Shown here: positions 30,804 to 39,184 of the stretch, piece by piece | Position numbering within the stretch: the first letter of the stretch is position 1 | Layout: each line of letters opens with the position of its first letter | Assembly: GCA_963790575.1 (NCBI GenBank) | Contig: CAWBPD010000012.1 | Coordinates: 310,001 to 374,000 of the forward strand | DNA: 64,000 nt | Source: CAVTSA01 sp963790575 | GTDB lineage: Bacteria; Chloroflexota; Dormibacteria; Dormibacterales; Dormibacteraceae | Direction of reading: 5' to 3' | Notes under the pieces: model-generated | What the model was told of the DNA's origin: nothing | Database searches by the model: none | What the model saw: the letters and a program-made list of their open reading frames with translations, nothing else | Program-made: the position numbers and the translations under genes

Positions 30804-32375
30804 TTGCAGGCCAAGGGCTCTCTGTCTGAGACCAGCCTCCGCTCGCTGCTCGAATCGGCGCAATCCGAGCGGGCGACGGGAACGTTGACCGTGCGTACCG
30901 ACGGCGCCCCGGCGTCCACCCTCTATTTCCTATTCGGGCACCTGTTCCACGCCACCCGCTCGGACGGGGCGACCGGCGATGACGCGGTCGTCAAGGCGCT
31001 GGGTGCGCACGGCGGCGACTTCGACTTCGACGCCCGGGCCAAGCTGCCCGCCGACGAGACCGTCCGTGGATCGATCCCGGAGTTGCTCGACCGAGCCTCG
31101 CAGGCTCAGGACTCGGCGTCCGAGCCTGAGCCCGCATACGCCGTCTCCTCCTTCGGTCAGCAGGGATCCTCTCTCGCGGGGCAACCGAACTGGGGCCCGG
31201 GATCCCAGGAGGGATCCACGCAGTCCTCGCCGTCGGCACCGTCCGGTCCCGCGCCCGAGGCGTCCCCCGGGGGCGGACACGCCGCTCTTCCCGAGGCCAG
31301 TGTCGGAAGGTCGGGGCGCCCCGACTCGAAGAGACGGATGAACCCGCGCCACGGGCGGGAGCCCATCCCGGTCCCGCACGGCCAGGTCCAATACGACTCG
31401 CTGAAGTCCTCGTTCGTCGACTTTCCGCGCCTCATCACCACCCAGGAGCGGGATCGGTTCACCGGCTACATCCGCCTCCTGATGGAGGACGCTTCGGGCC
31501 TCATCTTCTTCCGTGAGGGTCGCGTCCTCGAGTGCATCTACGATCGCGGCGACGAGCCCACCATCGAGCTCTCCACGCGAGCCCTGCGGAGCTTCAACCG
31601 CGCCGTCTCCAACGGTGAGGGCCTGCTCGATGTGGTGAGTCTCTCGCCGGAGCTGGTCGACGGCCTCTACCAGCTTTCCACCTCGGATCCGGTTTACACC
31701 GAGCTCTACGCCTCCTGGGTCAACCCCCGCGGGCTGCTCGAGTTCCTGTCCGCCCGCAAGCTGACCGGCACCGTGATGGTGCTGTCGGAGGCGGCGATCG
31801 GCGTCATCCTGCTCTCCGGCGGAGACCTCGCGGGCGCCTATACCAGCCGCTCGCGTGACATCGCGGACAGTCCGGACGAGGTCCTCGCGCTGTGTGAGGA
31901 CAAGAACGCCATGATCGAGGTCAAGGCGACCGACGATATCGAGCACCGCCCGCTCGACGTGGAGGAGGTCATCGGCCCGCGCCGCGGCCCGGGCGCGGCA
32001 CCCGCCGCTCCCCATCCGAGCCGGGTGGGAATGGATCCGGAAGCGGATACGGGGCGATCCTTCGCCCCCGCGGCCCTCCCCGGGCAGAGCTCAAACCCGG
32101 CTCCCATGCTGCCCACGCCGACGCCGGTACCCCCCGGCCAGCAGCCGGATTGGGACGCCGTGGTCAGTGACCTGCAGGAGTACAGCGACGAGTCGCTCGG
32201 CACGCGCGCGCGCAAGGTGAAAGAGGCGCTGGCGGCCTCCGACCGGTCGCGGGAAGGGATCGAGCAGACGATCAATCAGATCCCGCAACTCTCGATCCTC
32301 TTCGTCGACGGACCGCGTCTCGAGCAGCTCGCGGAGGAGCTGCGACAGCGTCTGCGCAACCACTTCGGCGAATAG
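30804..32375 (+). CDS. DUF4388 (PATAN-like) domain protein
   Basis: A 523-residue soluble protein. The N-terminal domain (about 1-95) is DUF4388/PATAN-like: GSLSETSLRSLLESAQSERATGTLTV then LYFLFGHLFHATRSDGATGDDAV. A Ser/Pro/Gly-rich linker (about 105-195) leads to a second region (200-400) that seems to hold two more such modules (FTGYIRLLMEDASGLIFFREGRVLECIYD and LTGTVMVLSEAAIGVILLSGGDLAGAY). A Pro-rich linker and a helical end follow. Such domains are found in gliding and two-component-linked proteins. The TTG start has AAGGGAG at 7 nt. It heads a rightward block with a lipoprotein, cytochrome c and glycosyltransferase. Confidence 0.75.
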   Translation: MQAKGSLSETSLRSLLESAQSERATGTLTVRTDGAPASTLYFLFGHLFHATRSDGATGDDAVVKALGAHGGDFDFDARAKLPADETVRGSIPELLDRASQAQDSASEPEPAYAVSSFGQQGSSLAGQPNWGPGSQEGSTQSSPSAPSGPAPEASPGGGHAALPEASVGRSGRPDSKRRMNPRHGREPIPVPHGQVQYDSLKSSFVDFPRLITTQERDRFTGYIRLLMEDASGLIFFREGRVLECIYDRGDEPTIELSTRALRSFNRAVSNGEGLLDVVSLSPELVDGLYQLSTSDPVYTELYASWVNPRGLLEFLSARKLTGTVMVLSEAAIGVILLSGGDLAGAYTSRSRDIADSPDEVLALCEDKNAMIEVKATDDIEHRPLDVEEVIGPRRGPGAAPAAPHPSRVGMDPEADTGRSFAPAALPGQSSNPAPMLPTPTPVPPGQQPDWDAVVSDLQEYSDESLGTRARKVKEALAASDRSREGIEQTINQIPQLSILFVDGPRLEQLAEELRQRLRNHFGE

Positions 32376-34117
32376 CAGGGCGCCGGCCGGCGCCGGCGCT
32401 TCTGGTCCTGCTGCTGCTGCCCTTGCTCGTGGCCTCCTGCGGAGGCGCACCCCAGGTGCTTTCGGTCACGCCCGGCCGGGGGAGTGGCGGCATCCATTCC
32501 AACGCCGCGATCGAGGTCAAGTTCTCGACCGCGATGAACCAGCGCTCGGTGGAAGAGCACTTCTCGGTACAGCCGGTGTCAGCCTCACTGCTCTCGATTC
32601 CGTGGCTTTCGCACCAGCCGCTGGGGCCCTTCGTCAAGGGCACGTTCTCGTGGCCCACACCCGACACCATGTACTTCAACCACGACGTGCTGCTGCCCGG
32701 CACCCACTATCAGGTGGTGCTTCAGGGAGGGATCGAGGACACGCAGGGCGGCGTCAACACCCTCCGTCACTCCTGGATCTTCGAGACCGACCTGGCGCCC
32801 GAGGTAACCGGCTCCAACCCCGCCGACGGGGCCACCCAGGTGGGCATCGACCAGTACCTCAACGTGAGCTTCGGCTACCTGGTGATGCCGGAGAGCCTCC
32901 AGCCCGGAGCCATCATGCTCACCCCGGACACGCCGGTCACCCTGCGCCGCGACCCGAACGACCCCTACAACGTGATCGTCGCTCCGCAGCGACTGCTCCA
33001 GCCCTCGACCACCTACCAGCTCCACGTCACTCGCGCGGTCCGCGACACCGACGGCAACCGCATCGGCCAGGCCCGGACGATCACGTTCCGCACCGGTAGG
33101 TCGCAGCTCCTGCAGAACTGGATCACTTTCGTGGGTCCGAGCGAGACCTCGAGCGAAGGCCAGGGCGTGTGGCTGGTGCAGGCCCGACCCGACCTGCCGC
33201 GGTCTCTGCTGCAGGGCCCGTACACACAGGGCAGCTGGTCGAAGGACGGCCGTCAACTCCTGGTCCAGCGCCCGGACGGAAGTTGGGCCGAGGCCGGCCT
33301 CGACGGCACGCTGCGCGACCTGCCGTTCACGGCCCAGTGGGCCTCCTTCGCGGGCGTTCAGCTGCCGGGCACGGACCCCCCTCAGACCTTCGCCTACCTC
33401 GAGAACTCCACCCTCCGCGTGCAGCGAATCCTGCCCGGCGCGAAAAGCCAGCCGGCCCCCATCACGGTCGCCAACGGCGTGGCGGCGGCGGCGGTGGCGC
33501 CCGGCGGAGCCGCCCTCGCCTACACGGTCCAGACACCGAGCGGTTGGGAGGTGGAGGGGTACCAGATCGGCCTCGGCGCCGCTTACCAGCTGACGACCGC
33601 CAAGACCACGGCGGATGAGGTTGCCTGGTCGCCGGATGGCAGCCAGCTGGCGTTCCGGGTGCGCGAGGAGACCGACCAACCGCCGTCACCAGGCGCCCCG
33701 GCCGGACCCAGCTACCGGCTGGAGACGATCACCCTGGGTACCGCAGGAGCGCCGGTGACGGTCGCCGTGGGCCAGGTCGGGAACCCGGCCTGGGAGTCGG
33801 ACAACCGCACCCTCCTGTTCACCGATCAGCGGCCGGGGCAAACCACCTCGCGCATCTTCAGGGCCGTGATCGGACAGAGCCCGACGCAGCCGGCGGCGGG
33901 CACCGGGCTGCCTTCAGGCCCGGACATCGATATTCAGAGCTTCGTGGTCTCCCCGGACGGCCGGCAGATCGCCTATCTGACCGAGCGCGGCACGAGCCAG
34001 ATCCTGGGCCTCATGAACGCCGACGGCACCGGGGCCAAGGAGCTGACGGGATTCGAGGGATCCTCCTTCCCCTGGACCGCCTCCGGCCTCAGCTGGTCAC
34101 CACCCGCGACCGGCTGA
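32372..34117 (+). CDS. Lipoprotein with Ig-like domains and TolB/WD-like propeller
   Basis: A protein of about 581 residues. The signal region is AGRRPAPALLVLLLLPLLVASC with the lipobox cysteine, so it should be an exported lipoprotein. Two Big_5-type Ig-like domains follow (PGRGSGGIHSNAAIEVKFSTAMN and PADGATQVGIDQYLNVSF), then a TolB-like propeller (WSPDGSQLAFRV, SPDGRQIAYL). The basic residues needed before the hydrophobic stretch are encoded only if translation starts at ATA 32372, which overlaps the previous stop as ATAG; the first conventional start is TTG 32423, inside the signal sequence. Function is unknown, perhaps cell-surface binding. Confidence 0.78.
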   Translation: MAGRRPAPALLVLLLLPLLVASCGGAPQVLSVTPGRGSGGIHSNAAIEVKFSTAMNQRSVEEHFSVQPVSASLLSIPWLSHQPLGPFVKGTFSWPTPDTMYFNHDVLLPGTHYQVVLQGGIEDTQGGVNTLRHSWIFETDLAPEVTGSNPADGATQVGIDQYLNVSFGYLVMPESLQPGAIMLTPDTPVTLRRDPNDPYNVIVAPQRLLQPSTTYQLHVTRAVRDTDGNRIGQARTITFRTGRSQLLQNWITFVGPSETSSEGQGVWLVQARPDLPRSLLQGPYTQGSWSKDGRQLLVQRPDGSWAEAGLDGTLRDLPFTAQWASFAGVQLPGTDPPQTFAYLENSTLRVQRILPGAKSQPAPITVANGVAAAAVAPGGAALAYTVQTPSGWEVEGYQIGLGAAYQLTTAKTTADEVAWSPDGSQLAFRVREETDQPPSPGAPAGPSYRLETITLGTAGAPVTVAVGQVGNPAWESDNRTLLFTDQRPGQTTSRIFRAVIGQSPTQPAAGTGLPSGPDIDIQSFVVSPDGRQIAYLTERGTSQILGLMNADGTGAKELTGFEGSSFPWTASGLSWSPPATG

Positions 34118-34171
34118 ACCGGGCCCTGCTCACCCGTTGCTTCCCCGCTCGGCCCCGCGAGGGTCGTCTGT

Positions 34172-34177
34172 TATGTT
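34172..34177 (+). promoter_or_regulatory. Candidate -10 TATGTT for the cytochrome c gene
   Basis: TATGTT lies 10 nt before the ATG at 34188 and is followed at once by GGAG, so both a short leader and a ribosome site are possible. Confidence 0.35.
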
Positions 34178-34187
34178 GGAGCCGCCG

Positions 34188-34763
34188 ATGATTCGACGAC
34201 TGCGCGCGTTGTTCCCGGTCCTGCTCGTCCTTTGCGTGCCCCTGGTGCTGAGCGGCTGGACGATGGTGGCGATGGGCGCGCAGACGCAGTCGGCCCAGGC
34301 GGCGTCGTTGCCCGGCGACCCCACCAAGGGTCAGCAGCTGTTCACCTCCGGCACCTGCTCCTCGTGCCACGGCGCCAACCTGGAGGGCGGTATCGGCCCG
34401 GCTCTGAATCCGATCGGCCACCTGGGGAACACCAAGGACCCGCTGGATCCGAAGTACCTGGAGGACACGATCACCAACGGACTGAGCGGGGCGGGCGGGT
34501 TCTCCGCCGCGATGCCGCCCAAGGGCGGGGACAACTCCCTGACCCAGCAGGACATCGCCGACCTGGCCGCCTTCATCATCCAGCAGAACCAGAGCGGCAC
34601 CGTGACCCTGAGCCCGGTCGACCTTGCCCGCTCCAACGTCTTCTGGGTAACCACCACCCTGTTCGTACTGATCCTGATCACGTACCTGCTCAGCCGCTAC
34701 AACATGCGATGGATCGCGCGCCGCGCAGAGGTGAGGCGCCAGCGCACCCGGCGCCAGCCGTAG
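34188..34763 (+). CDS. Membrane-anchored cytochrome c
   Basis: A 191-residue monohaem cytochrome c. An N-terminal hydrophobic segment (ALFPVLLVLCVPLVLSGW) acts as signal anchor, then GDPTKGQQLFTSGTCSSCHG gives the CxxCH haem site and the AAMPPKGG stretch near residue 105 the likely methionine ligand. A second hydrophobic segment (VFWVTTTLFVLILITYLLS) near the C-terminus anchors it, leaving a basic cytoplasmic tail. The haem domain is therefore extracytoplasmic. TTGGAG precedes the ATG. Its partner in electron transfer is not in the window. Confidence 0.88.
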   Translation: MIRRLRALFPVLLVLCVPLVLSGWTMVAMGAQTQSAQAASLPGDPTKGQQLFTSGTCSSCHGANLEGGIGPALNPIGHLGNTKDPLDPKYLEDTITNGLSGAGGFSAAMPPKGGDNSLTQQDIADLAAFIIQQNQSGTVTLSPVDLARSNVFWVTTTLFVLILITYLLSRYNMRWIARRAEVRRQRTRRQP

Positions 34764-35926
34764 AGGACCCGCCGCGCCGGCCCGCACCACCGGTCCTGCT
34801 CCTCTTCTCGGACACCGGCGGAGGACACCTAGCCGCCGCCAGGGCGCTGGCCGAAGCCGTCCGGCAGACCCGGCCTGGCACCGAGGTCCAGTTCTTCGAT
34901 CCGTTGATCGGGCACGGCCCACCGGTGGTGCGACGCCTGGCCGCCCTCTACCCGTCCATCATCCAGCGCGCGCGCCCCGCCTGGGGGCCGATCTACTACT
35001 CCAGCAACACCCGGCCCGCCTGGGCCATGCTCCGCACCACCTTCGGCGGCCGCGTACGCGAGATCGTCCTCCAGGAAGTCCGACGGCTCGGACCGGATCT
35101 CGTCATCTCAGTGCATCCGCTGGTCAACCACGAGACCGCAGCCGCGATCATGTCCTGTCCCCAGCCGCGGCCCACCTTCGTCACCGTGGTCACCGACCTG
35201 GTCGAACTCCATCGAGGCTGGGGCTCGCGGCGCGCCGACTTGATCGTGGTCCCGACCCAGGCGGCGCGCCAGCAGATGCTCCGCCGCGGGATCCGCGCCG
35301 ACCGGCTGCGCGTGGTCGGACTGCCGGTCGGTCTCGACTTCCACCCACCCGCGCCCGGCGAGCGCCGGCGGGCCCGCGCCGCGCTAGGCCTCGAGCCCGA
35401 GCGCCCGACGCTGCTGCTGGCGGCTGGCGGTGAGGGCAGCAGCGGCCTGGTCCGCCAGGCGGCCGCCCTCTGCGGTCGCGACCACCCCTGGCAGGTGATC
35501 GTCGTCTGCGGACGCAGCCAAGCGGTCCGCAACCGGATCCTGGAGCTCAAGCTCCGCACTCCCGCCACCGTCCTCGGTTTCGTCGACAACATGCCGGACG
35601 TGATGCGCGCGGCGGACCTGGTGGTCGGCAAGGCCGGGCCGGGCGCCATCGCGGAGGCGCTGGCGACCGGGGTCCCCCTCATCCTCACCACCTATCTCCC
35701 GGGTCAGGAGACCCCCAACGTGGACTATGTGCTTTCCCGGGGCGTCGGGCTTTACGTGCCCAAGGCAGAGCGGCTGCCGGTGGTGGTCCGCGCGCTGCTC
35801 GCGGACGAGGGCGCCGAACTGCGGCGGATGACAAGGCGGGCGGCCGGCATCGTAAAGCCGGGCGCCGCCGCCGACATCATCGACGCCGCCATGCAGGTCG
35901 TGCGCCGGAGCCGGCCGGCAGCGTGA
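34709..35926 (+). CDS. Glycosyltransferase, MurG/monogalactosyldiacylglycerol-synthase-like (GT-B)
   Basis: A protein of about 405 residues of the GT28-like fold. The N-domain opens VLLLFSDTGGGHLAAARALAEAV, the MGDG-synthase style GxGGGH motif, with PDLVISVHPLVNH and TVVTDLVELHRGW. The C-domain carries VVGLPVGLDFHPP, LLAAGGEGSSGL, VLGFVDNMPDVMRAADLVVGKAGPGAIAEAL, the nucleotide-sugar site, and LTTYLPGQETPN. The ATG at 34709 overlaps the cytochrome gene's end by 55 bp. It probably makes a membrane glycolipid. Donor and acceptor are unknown. Confidence 0.82.
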   Translation: MDRAPRRGEAPAHPAPAVEDPPRRPAPPVLLLFSDTGGGHLAAARALAEAVRQTRPGTEVQFFDPLIGHGPPVVRRLAALYPSIIQRARPAWGPIYYSSNTRPAWAMLRTTFGGRVREIVLQEVRRLGPDLVISVHPLVNHETAAAIMSCPQPRPTFVTVVTDLVELHRGWGSRRADLIVVPTQAARQQMLRRGIRADRLRVVGLPVGLDFHPPAPGERRRARAALGLEPERPTLLLAAGGEGSSGLVRQAAALCGRDHPWQVIVVCGRSQAVRNRILELKLRTPATVLGFVDNMPDVMRAADLVVGKAGPGAIAEALATGVPLILTTYLPGQETPNVDYVLSRGVGLYVPKAERLPVVVRALLADEGAELRRMTRRAAGIVKPGAAADIIDAAMQVVRRSRPAA

Positions 35927-35971
35927 CTCACGTGCTCCGCCCGGCCTCCGGCTAGATGAGCTATTCCAAAA

Positions 35972-35987
35972 TTGCCGACGTCGGCAA
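35972..35987. repeat. Perfect 16-bp palindrome TTGCCGACGTCGGCAA
   Basis: It lies in the 153-bp gap between the glycosyltransferase stop and the convergent helicase stop, set in an AT-richer context (CCAAAA on its left). It could be a protein-binding site or the stem of a terminator. Confidence 0.5.
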
Positions 35988-36079
35988 CTGGAGTTCGGCG
36001 GTGGGAGGCGAGGGCTTCGATCATCGCCAGCACGGGGTCGACTCCCACCTGAGACCACTGATGGTTTGGAGTGACTCAT

Positions 36080-38845
36080 CTACAGCCCATCGGGGCAGGT
36101 CATCCGGTAGGGACAGAGGGCGCAGCGGCGGGGCTGAGGGCGGGCCCGGAACTCGCCGCTCTGGACTCCTCGTGCCACCTCCTTCCCGATACCCTCCGCG
36201 CGCCGGAGAAGGCTCCCGTCGACGGGAATCTGGATTCGCTCGCCTCGCCGCAGGTACGCGATCTCGAGCGTCAGGGGTCCGTCAAGGCCGAGGCCGAGAC
36301 GAGCACCCAGTGCGTAGAGCGCGAGCTGAAGCTCGCGTCGCAACTCGGTCGCCGACAGTGGGCGGCCGGTCTTGAAGTCGACGATCCTGGAGCCGCCGCC
36401 GGCAGCCGGCTCGACCCGGTCGATGAAGCCGTGCAGCGACCAGCCATCGAGGTCGATGTCGAACCGCGCCTCGATGTGAGACGGCGGCGGGTCCAGATCG
36501 CCCCGTTCGTGCGCGCGGCGCAGGAGGTCCCAGCCCAGAGCCCGCATCACCGCGTGGCGCCTCGGGTCCGCTGGCACCCGATCCGACCAGGCCTCGTCGT
36601 AGAGCCCTCGTAGGCGCTCCGCTCCCAGCCCTTCGCCCCGGCTCCGAAGACGGCCCGCGTCCTCCAGCACCTGGTGCACCACGCTGCCCAGCTGAGCCTC
36701 CACCGTGGGTACAGCCTCGAGGCGGAGGTGGTACCGGTACCAGTACTGGCGCGGGCACTCGCGGTAGCTCGTGATGGCGCTGTACGAGAGGCGCGGCGGT
36801 GAGCCTTTCGGCAGGGGCTCTCGCTGCTTCTGCGCAGTCGGCTCGGGAGATGACGGCGGGATCTCCTCCTCGATGACGGGAATGCCCTCCAGGAATCGGG
36901 AGGGACGCCAGCTACGGCTCCCTTCGTAGCGCTCGGCCCGGGACAGCACCAGCCGCTCACGGGCGCGGGTGAGGCCCACATAGAGCAACCGTCGCTCCTC
37001 CGCTACATGGTCCTCGCGACCGCGCACCGGCGCCTCGACCACCGCGGCCGGCAGCTCGATGCCGTTCGCTCGACGCGTGTGCGGCAACCGCCCCTCCACC
37101 AGCGCCGGGACCAGCACGGTATGGAACTCGAGCCCTTTGGCTTGGTGGATGCTCATGACCTGCACCGCGTCCTCCCCCGCGGCCGGCGGCAGGGGCTCGT
37201 CGATGCCGGACAGCAGGACCAGGTCCAGGTGCTCGAGGAAGGCCCGCAGAGACTGATCCGGGTGACTGCTGGCGAAGTCACCCACCAGCTCCGCGAAACG
37301 GCCGGCGGCGGCGAGGATGCGCCGTACCTCCGTCGGCCTCGCGACTCGAACCAACTGGTCGAGGTGCCCGGTGCTCTCCATCAGGCGGAAGAGCACATCC
37401 TCGACCCCCAGCCGGTCGCCTTCTGAAACCACCTCCAGCAGGGTGGTCGCCCACGCCTTGGTGGGTGCCCAGGCTCGGAGCCGGTGCAGCGGGCCGAGGG
37501 CGTCGGGTTCGCCGCCTTCCTCCGCGCGCAGGTAGGTGAACACGGAGGGCAGGTCGAGCATGAGGGGAGGGCGGCCGAGGATCCGACCCAGCGCATGCAG
37601 ATCACCCGGGTCCAGCAGCAGGCGCAGGTAGGCGATCATGTCGCGCACCTCGGGCCGGAGATACAGGCCGCCCCCTCCGCGATGCTCGTAGGGCACGCCG
37701 GCGGCAGCCAGGACTTCCAACAGCGGCCGCGCGATGCCATGGGTCCTGACCAGCACCGCCAGGTCCGACCAGCGACGCCCAGCCGCGTGCACCTCAATCA
37801 GCTGCCTCACCACCCCCGCCGTCTCCTCCGACCCGTCTGCGTAGTGGTGAAGCTCGACCGGGCCGTCGCCATCCTCCAGGCGGCCCGGCACGATCGGCTT
37901 TGGGAAACGGTCCTGGTCCTGCTCGATGACGGCTCGGGCGACCCGGACGATCGGAACCGCGCTGCGCCGATTGGCGCCCAAGGTGAGCGTGTGCGCACCC
38001 GGGAAGCGCTCCAGGAAGCGTTCCATGGACGCGCGCGAGGCGCCACGGAAGCGGTAGATGCTCTGATCGTCGTCTCCCACCACCGTGACATTTCCGTCCG
38101 GTGCCGCGAGCAGCTCCACCAGGCGCTCCTGGGCGGTGTTCGTGTCCTGGTACTCGTCGACCAGGATCCAGGGATAGCGCCGGCGGAACGCCTCACGAAC
38201 GCCGGCGGCCCGCTCCAGCAACCGGACGCAGCGAAGGAGCAGATCGTCGAAGTCGGCGTGGTTGCGCCGGCCGGCACGCCGGTCGGAGAGCTGGAACAGC
38301 TGCGCCGCGGCCAGGTAGAGCGCGCGCTCGTCGGGGTCCTCCTGCCTGGAGGCCCATGCCCGCACGCGCTCCAGCGGGACCAGCTCCTGTTTCAGGCGCT
38401 CTTGGAGTTGCAGCAGCGGTGCGATGAGATCATCCGGTCGCTCGGCGCCCACCAGGGCTGGGTTTCCCACCTCCCACATCAGCTCGCGGAGGGCGATCCA
38501 GCGGTCGGCGCCCGTGAGGATGCGGAATCCCGGTCTGAGGCCGCCGCCCCGTGTCTCCTGGAGCCAGCGGAGCGCCGTGGCGTGGAAGGTGCCGACCGCC
38601 GGCGGTACCCGGGCGGTGCGGGCTTCGATCCGCTGCTGCATCTCGGCCGCCGCCCGCTCGGTAAAGGTCATGACCAGGATCGACGCATCCGGGACACCAG
38701 CCTCGAGAAGGCGGCAAAAGCGCTCCACGATCACAGTCGTCTTGCCGGTGCCGGCACCCGCCAGCACCCTGACCGGGCCTTCCAACTCGGCGCAGGCGGC
38801 GCGCTGCTCGGTGGTCAGAGCAGGAGACGTAGCGGAGGAGGTCAT
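36080..38845 (-). CDS. UvrD/REP-type helicase fused to a PD-(D/E)XK, Fe-S nuclease domain
   Basis: A 921-residue protein. Residues 1-640 are a superfamily 1A helicase: VLAGAGTGKTTVIVERF (Walker A), VMTFTERAAAEMQQR, LVDEYQDTN (Walker B), VVGDDDQSIYRFRGA, VMSIHQAKGLEF and LLYVGLTRARERL. Residues 660-921 form a RecB/Cas4-like nuclease: SYSAITSYRECPRQYWYR with the first cysteine, QLGSVVHQVLED, SRIVDFKTGRP with the catalytic D and K, and CALCPYRMTC completing a 4Fe-4S cluster. It resembles AddA-type or AdnA/B-like repair enzymes. ATGA coupling to the DciA-like gene ties it to the dnaA-dnaN-recF operon. Confidence 0.9.
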   Translation of the reverse strand: MTSSATSPALTTEQRAACAELEGPVRVLAGAGTGKTTVIVERFCRLLEAGVPDASILVMTFTERAAAEMQQRIEARTARVPPAVGTFHATALRWLQETRGGGLRPGFRILTGADRWIALRELMWEVGNPALVGAERPDDLIAPLLQLQERLKQELVPLERVRAWASRQEDPDERALYLAAAQLFQLSDRRAGRRNHADFDDLLLRCVRLLERAAGVREAFRRRYPWILVDEYQDTNTAQERLVELLAAPDGNVTVVGDDDQSIYRFRGASRASMERFLERFPGAHTLTLGANRRSAVPIVRVARAVIEQDQDRFPKPIVPGRLEDGDGPVELHHYADGSEETAGVVRQLIEVHAAGRRWSDLAVLVRTHGIARPLLEVLAAAGVPYEHRGGGGLYLRPEVRDMIAYLRLLLDPGDLHALGRILGRPPLMLDLPSVFTYLRAEEGGEPDALGPLHRLRAWAPTKAWATTLLEVVSEGDRLGVEDVLFRLMESTGHLDQLVRVARPTEVRRILAAAGRFAELVGDFASSHPDQSLRAFLEHLDLVLLSGIDEPLPPAAGEDAVQVMSIHQAKGLEFHTVLVPALVEGRLPHTRRANGIELPAAVVEAPVRGREDHVAEERRLLYVGLTRARERLVLSRAERYEGSRSWRPSRFLEGIPVIEEEIPPSSPEPTAQKQREPLPKGSPPRLSYSAITSYRECPRQYWYRYHLRLEAVPTVEAQLGSVVHQVLEDAGRLRSRGEGLGAERLRGLYDEAWSDRVPADPRRHAVMRALGWDLLRRAHERGDLDPPPSHIEARFDIDLDGWSLHGFIDRVEPAAGGGSRIVDFKTGRPLSATELRRELQLALYALGARLGLGLDGPLTLEIAYLRRGERIQIPVDGSLLRRAEGIGKEVARGVQSGEFRARPQPRRCALCPYRMTCPDGL

Positions 38846-39183
38846 CGCCGGCTGGTGCGGCCCCGCCCGGTTTGCACGCGCAGCCGGAGCAGACGGCGCG
38901 GCAGCGTGCTCTCCTCGTTCAGACGTTTCAAGAGCACGCTCTCGTCCAGGCGCAGCTGGTGGGCAAGGGCGGGATTCCGGGTCGTCACCCAGACGGTCGA
39001 GCCCTGGACCGTGACTTCCTCGCACTGCGCGGACAGCTGCTCTCCGAGCACCGCCCGAAACGCGATCTGCAGCCGGACCTCCAGCAAGCGACCAGCATCG
39101 GGCTGGCGGGCGAGAACGCGCGGCAGAATATCACCAAGTCGATCCAGTCCGTGGCCACGCCTGGCCCCGCCGCGCGCCGGCAT
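38842..39183 (-). CDS. DUF721 / DciA-like protein
   Basis: A 113-residue protein of the DUF721 family. The N-terminus (LDRLGDILPRVLARQP) and the KH-like core (VRLQIAFRAVLGEQLSAQCEEVTVQGSTVWVTTRNPALAHQLRL) match the family. DciA loads or regulates the replicative helicase in bacteria that lack DnaC/DnaI, and DUF721 genes commonly follow recF near oriC, as here. The ATG sits one base after the recF stop (TGAGATG). Its own stop overlaps the helicase start as ATGA. It ends in a basic tail (GRGRTSRR). Confidence 0.82.
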   Translation of the reverse strand: MPARGGARRGHGLDRLGDILPRVLARQPDAGRLLEVRLQIAFRAVLGEQLSAQCEEVTVQGSTVWVTTRNPALAHQLRLDESVLLKRLNEESTLPRRLLRLRVQTGRGRTSRR

Positions 39184-39184
39184 C

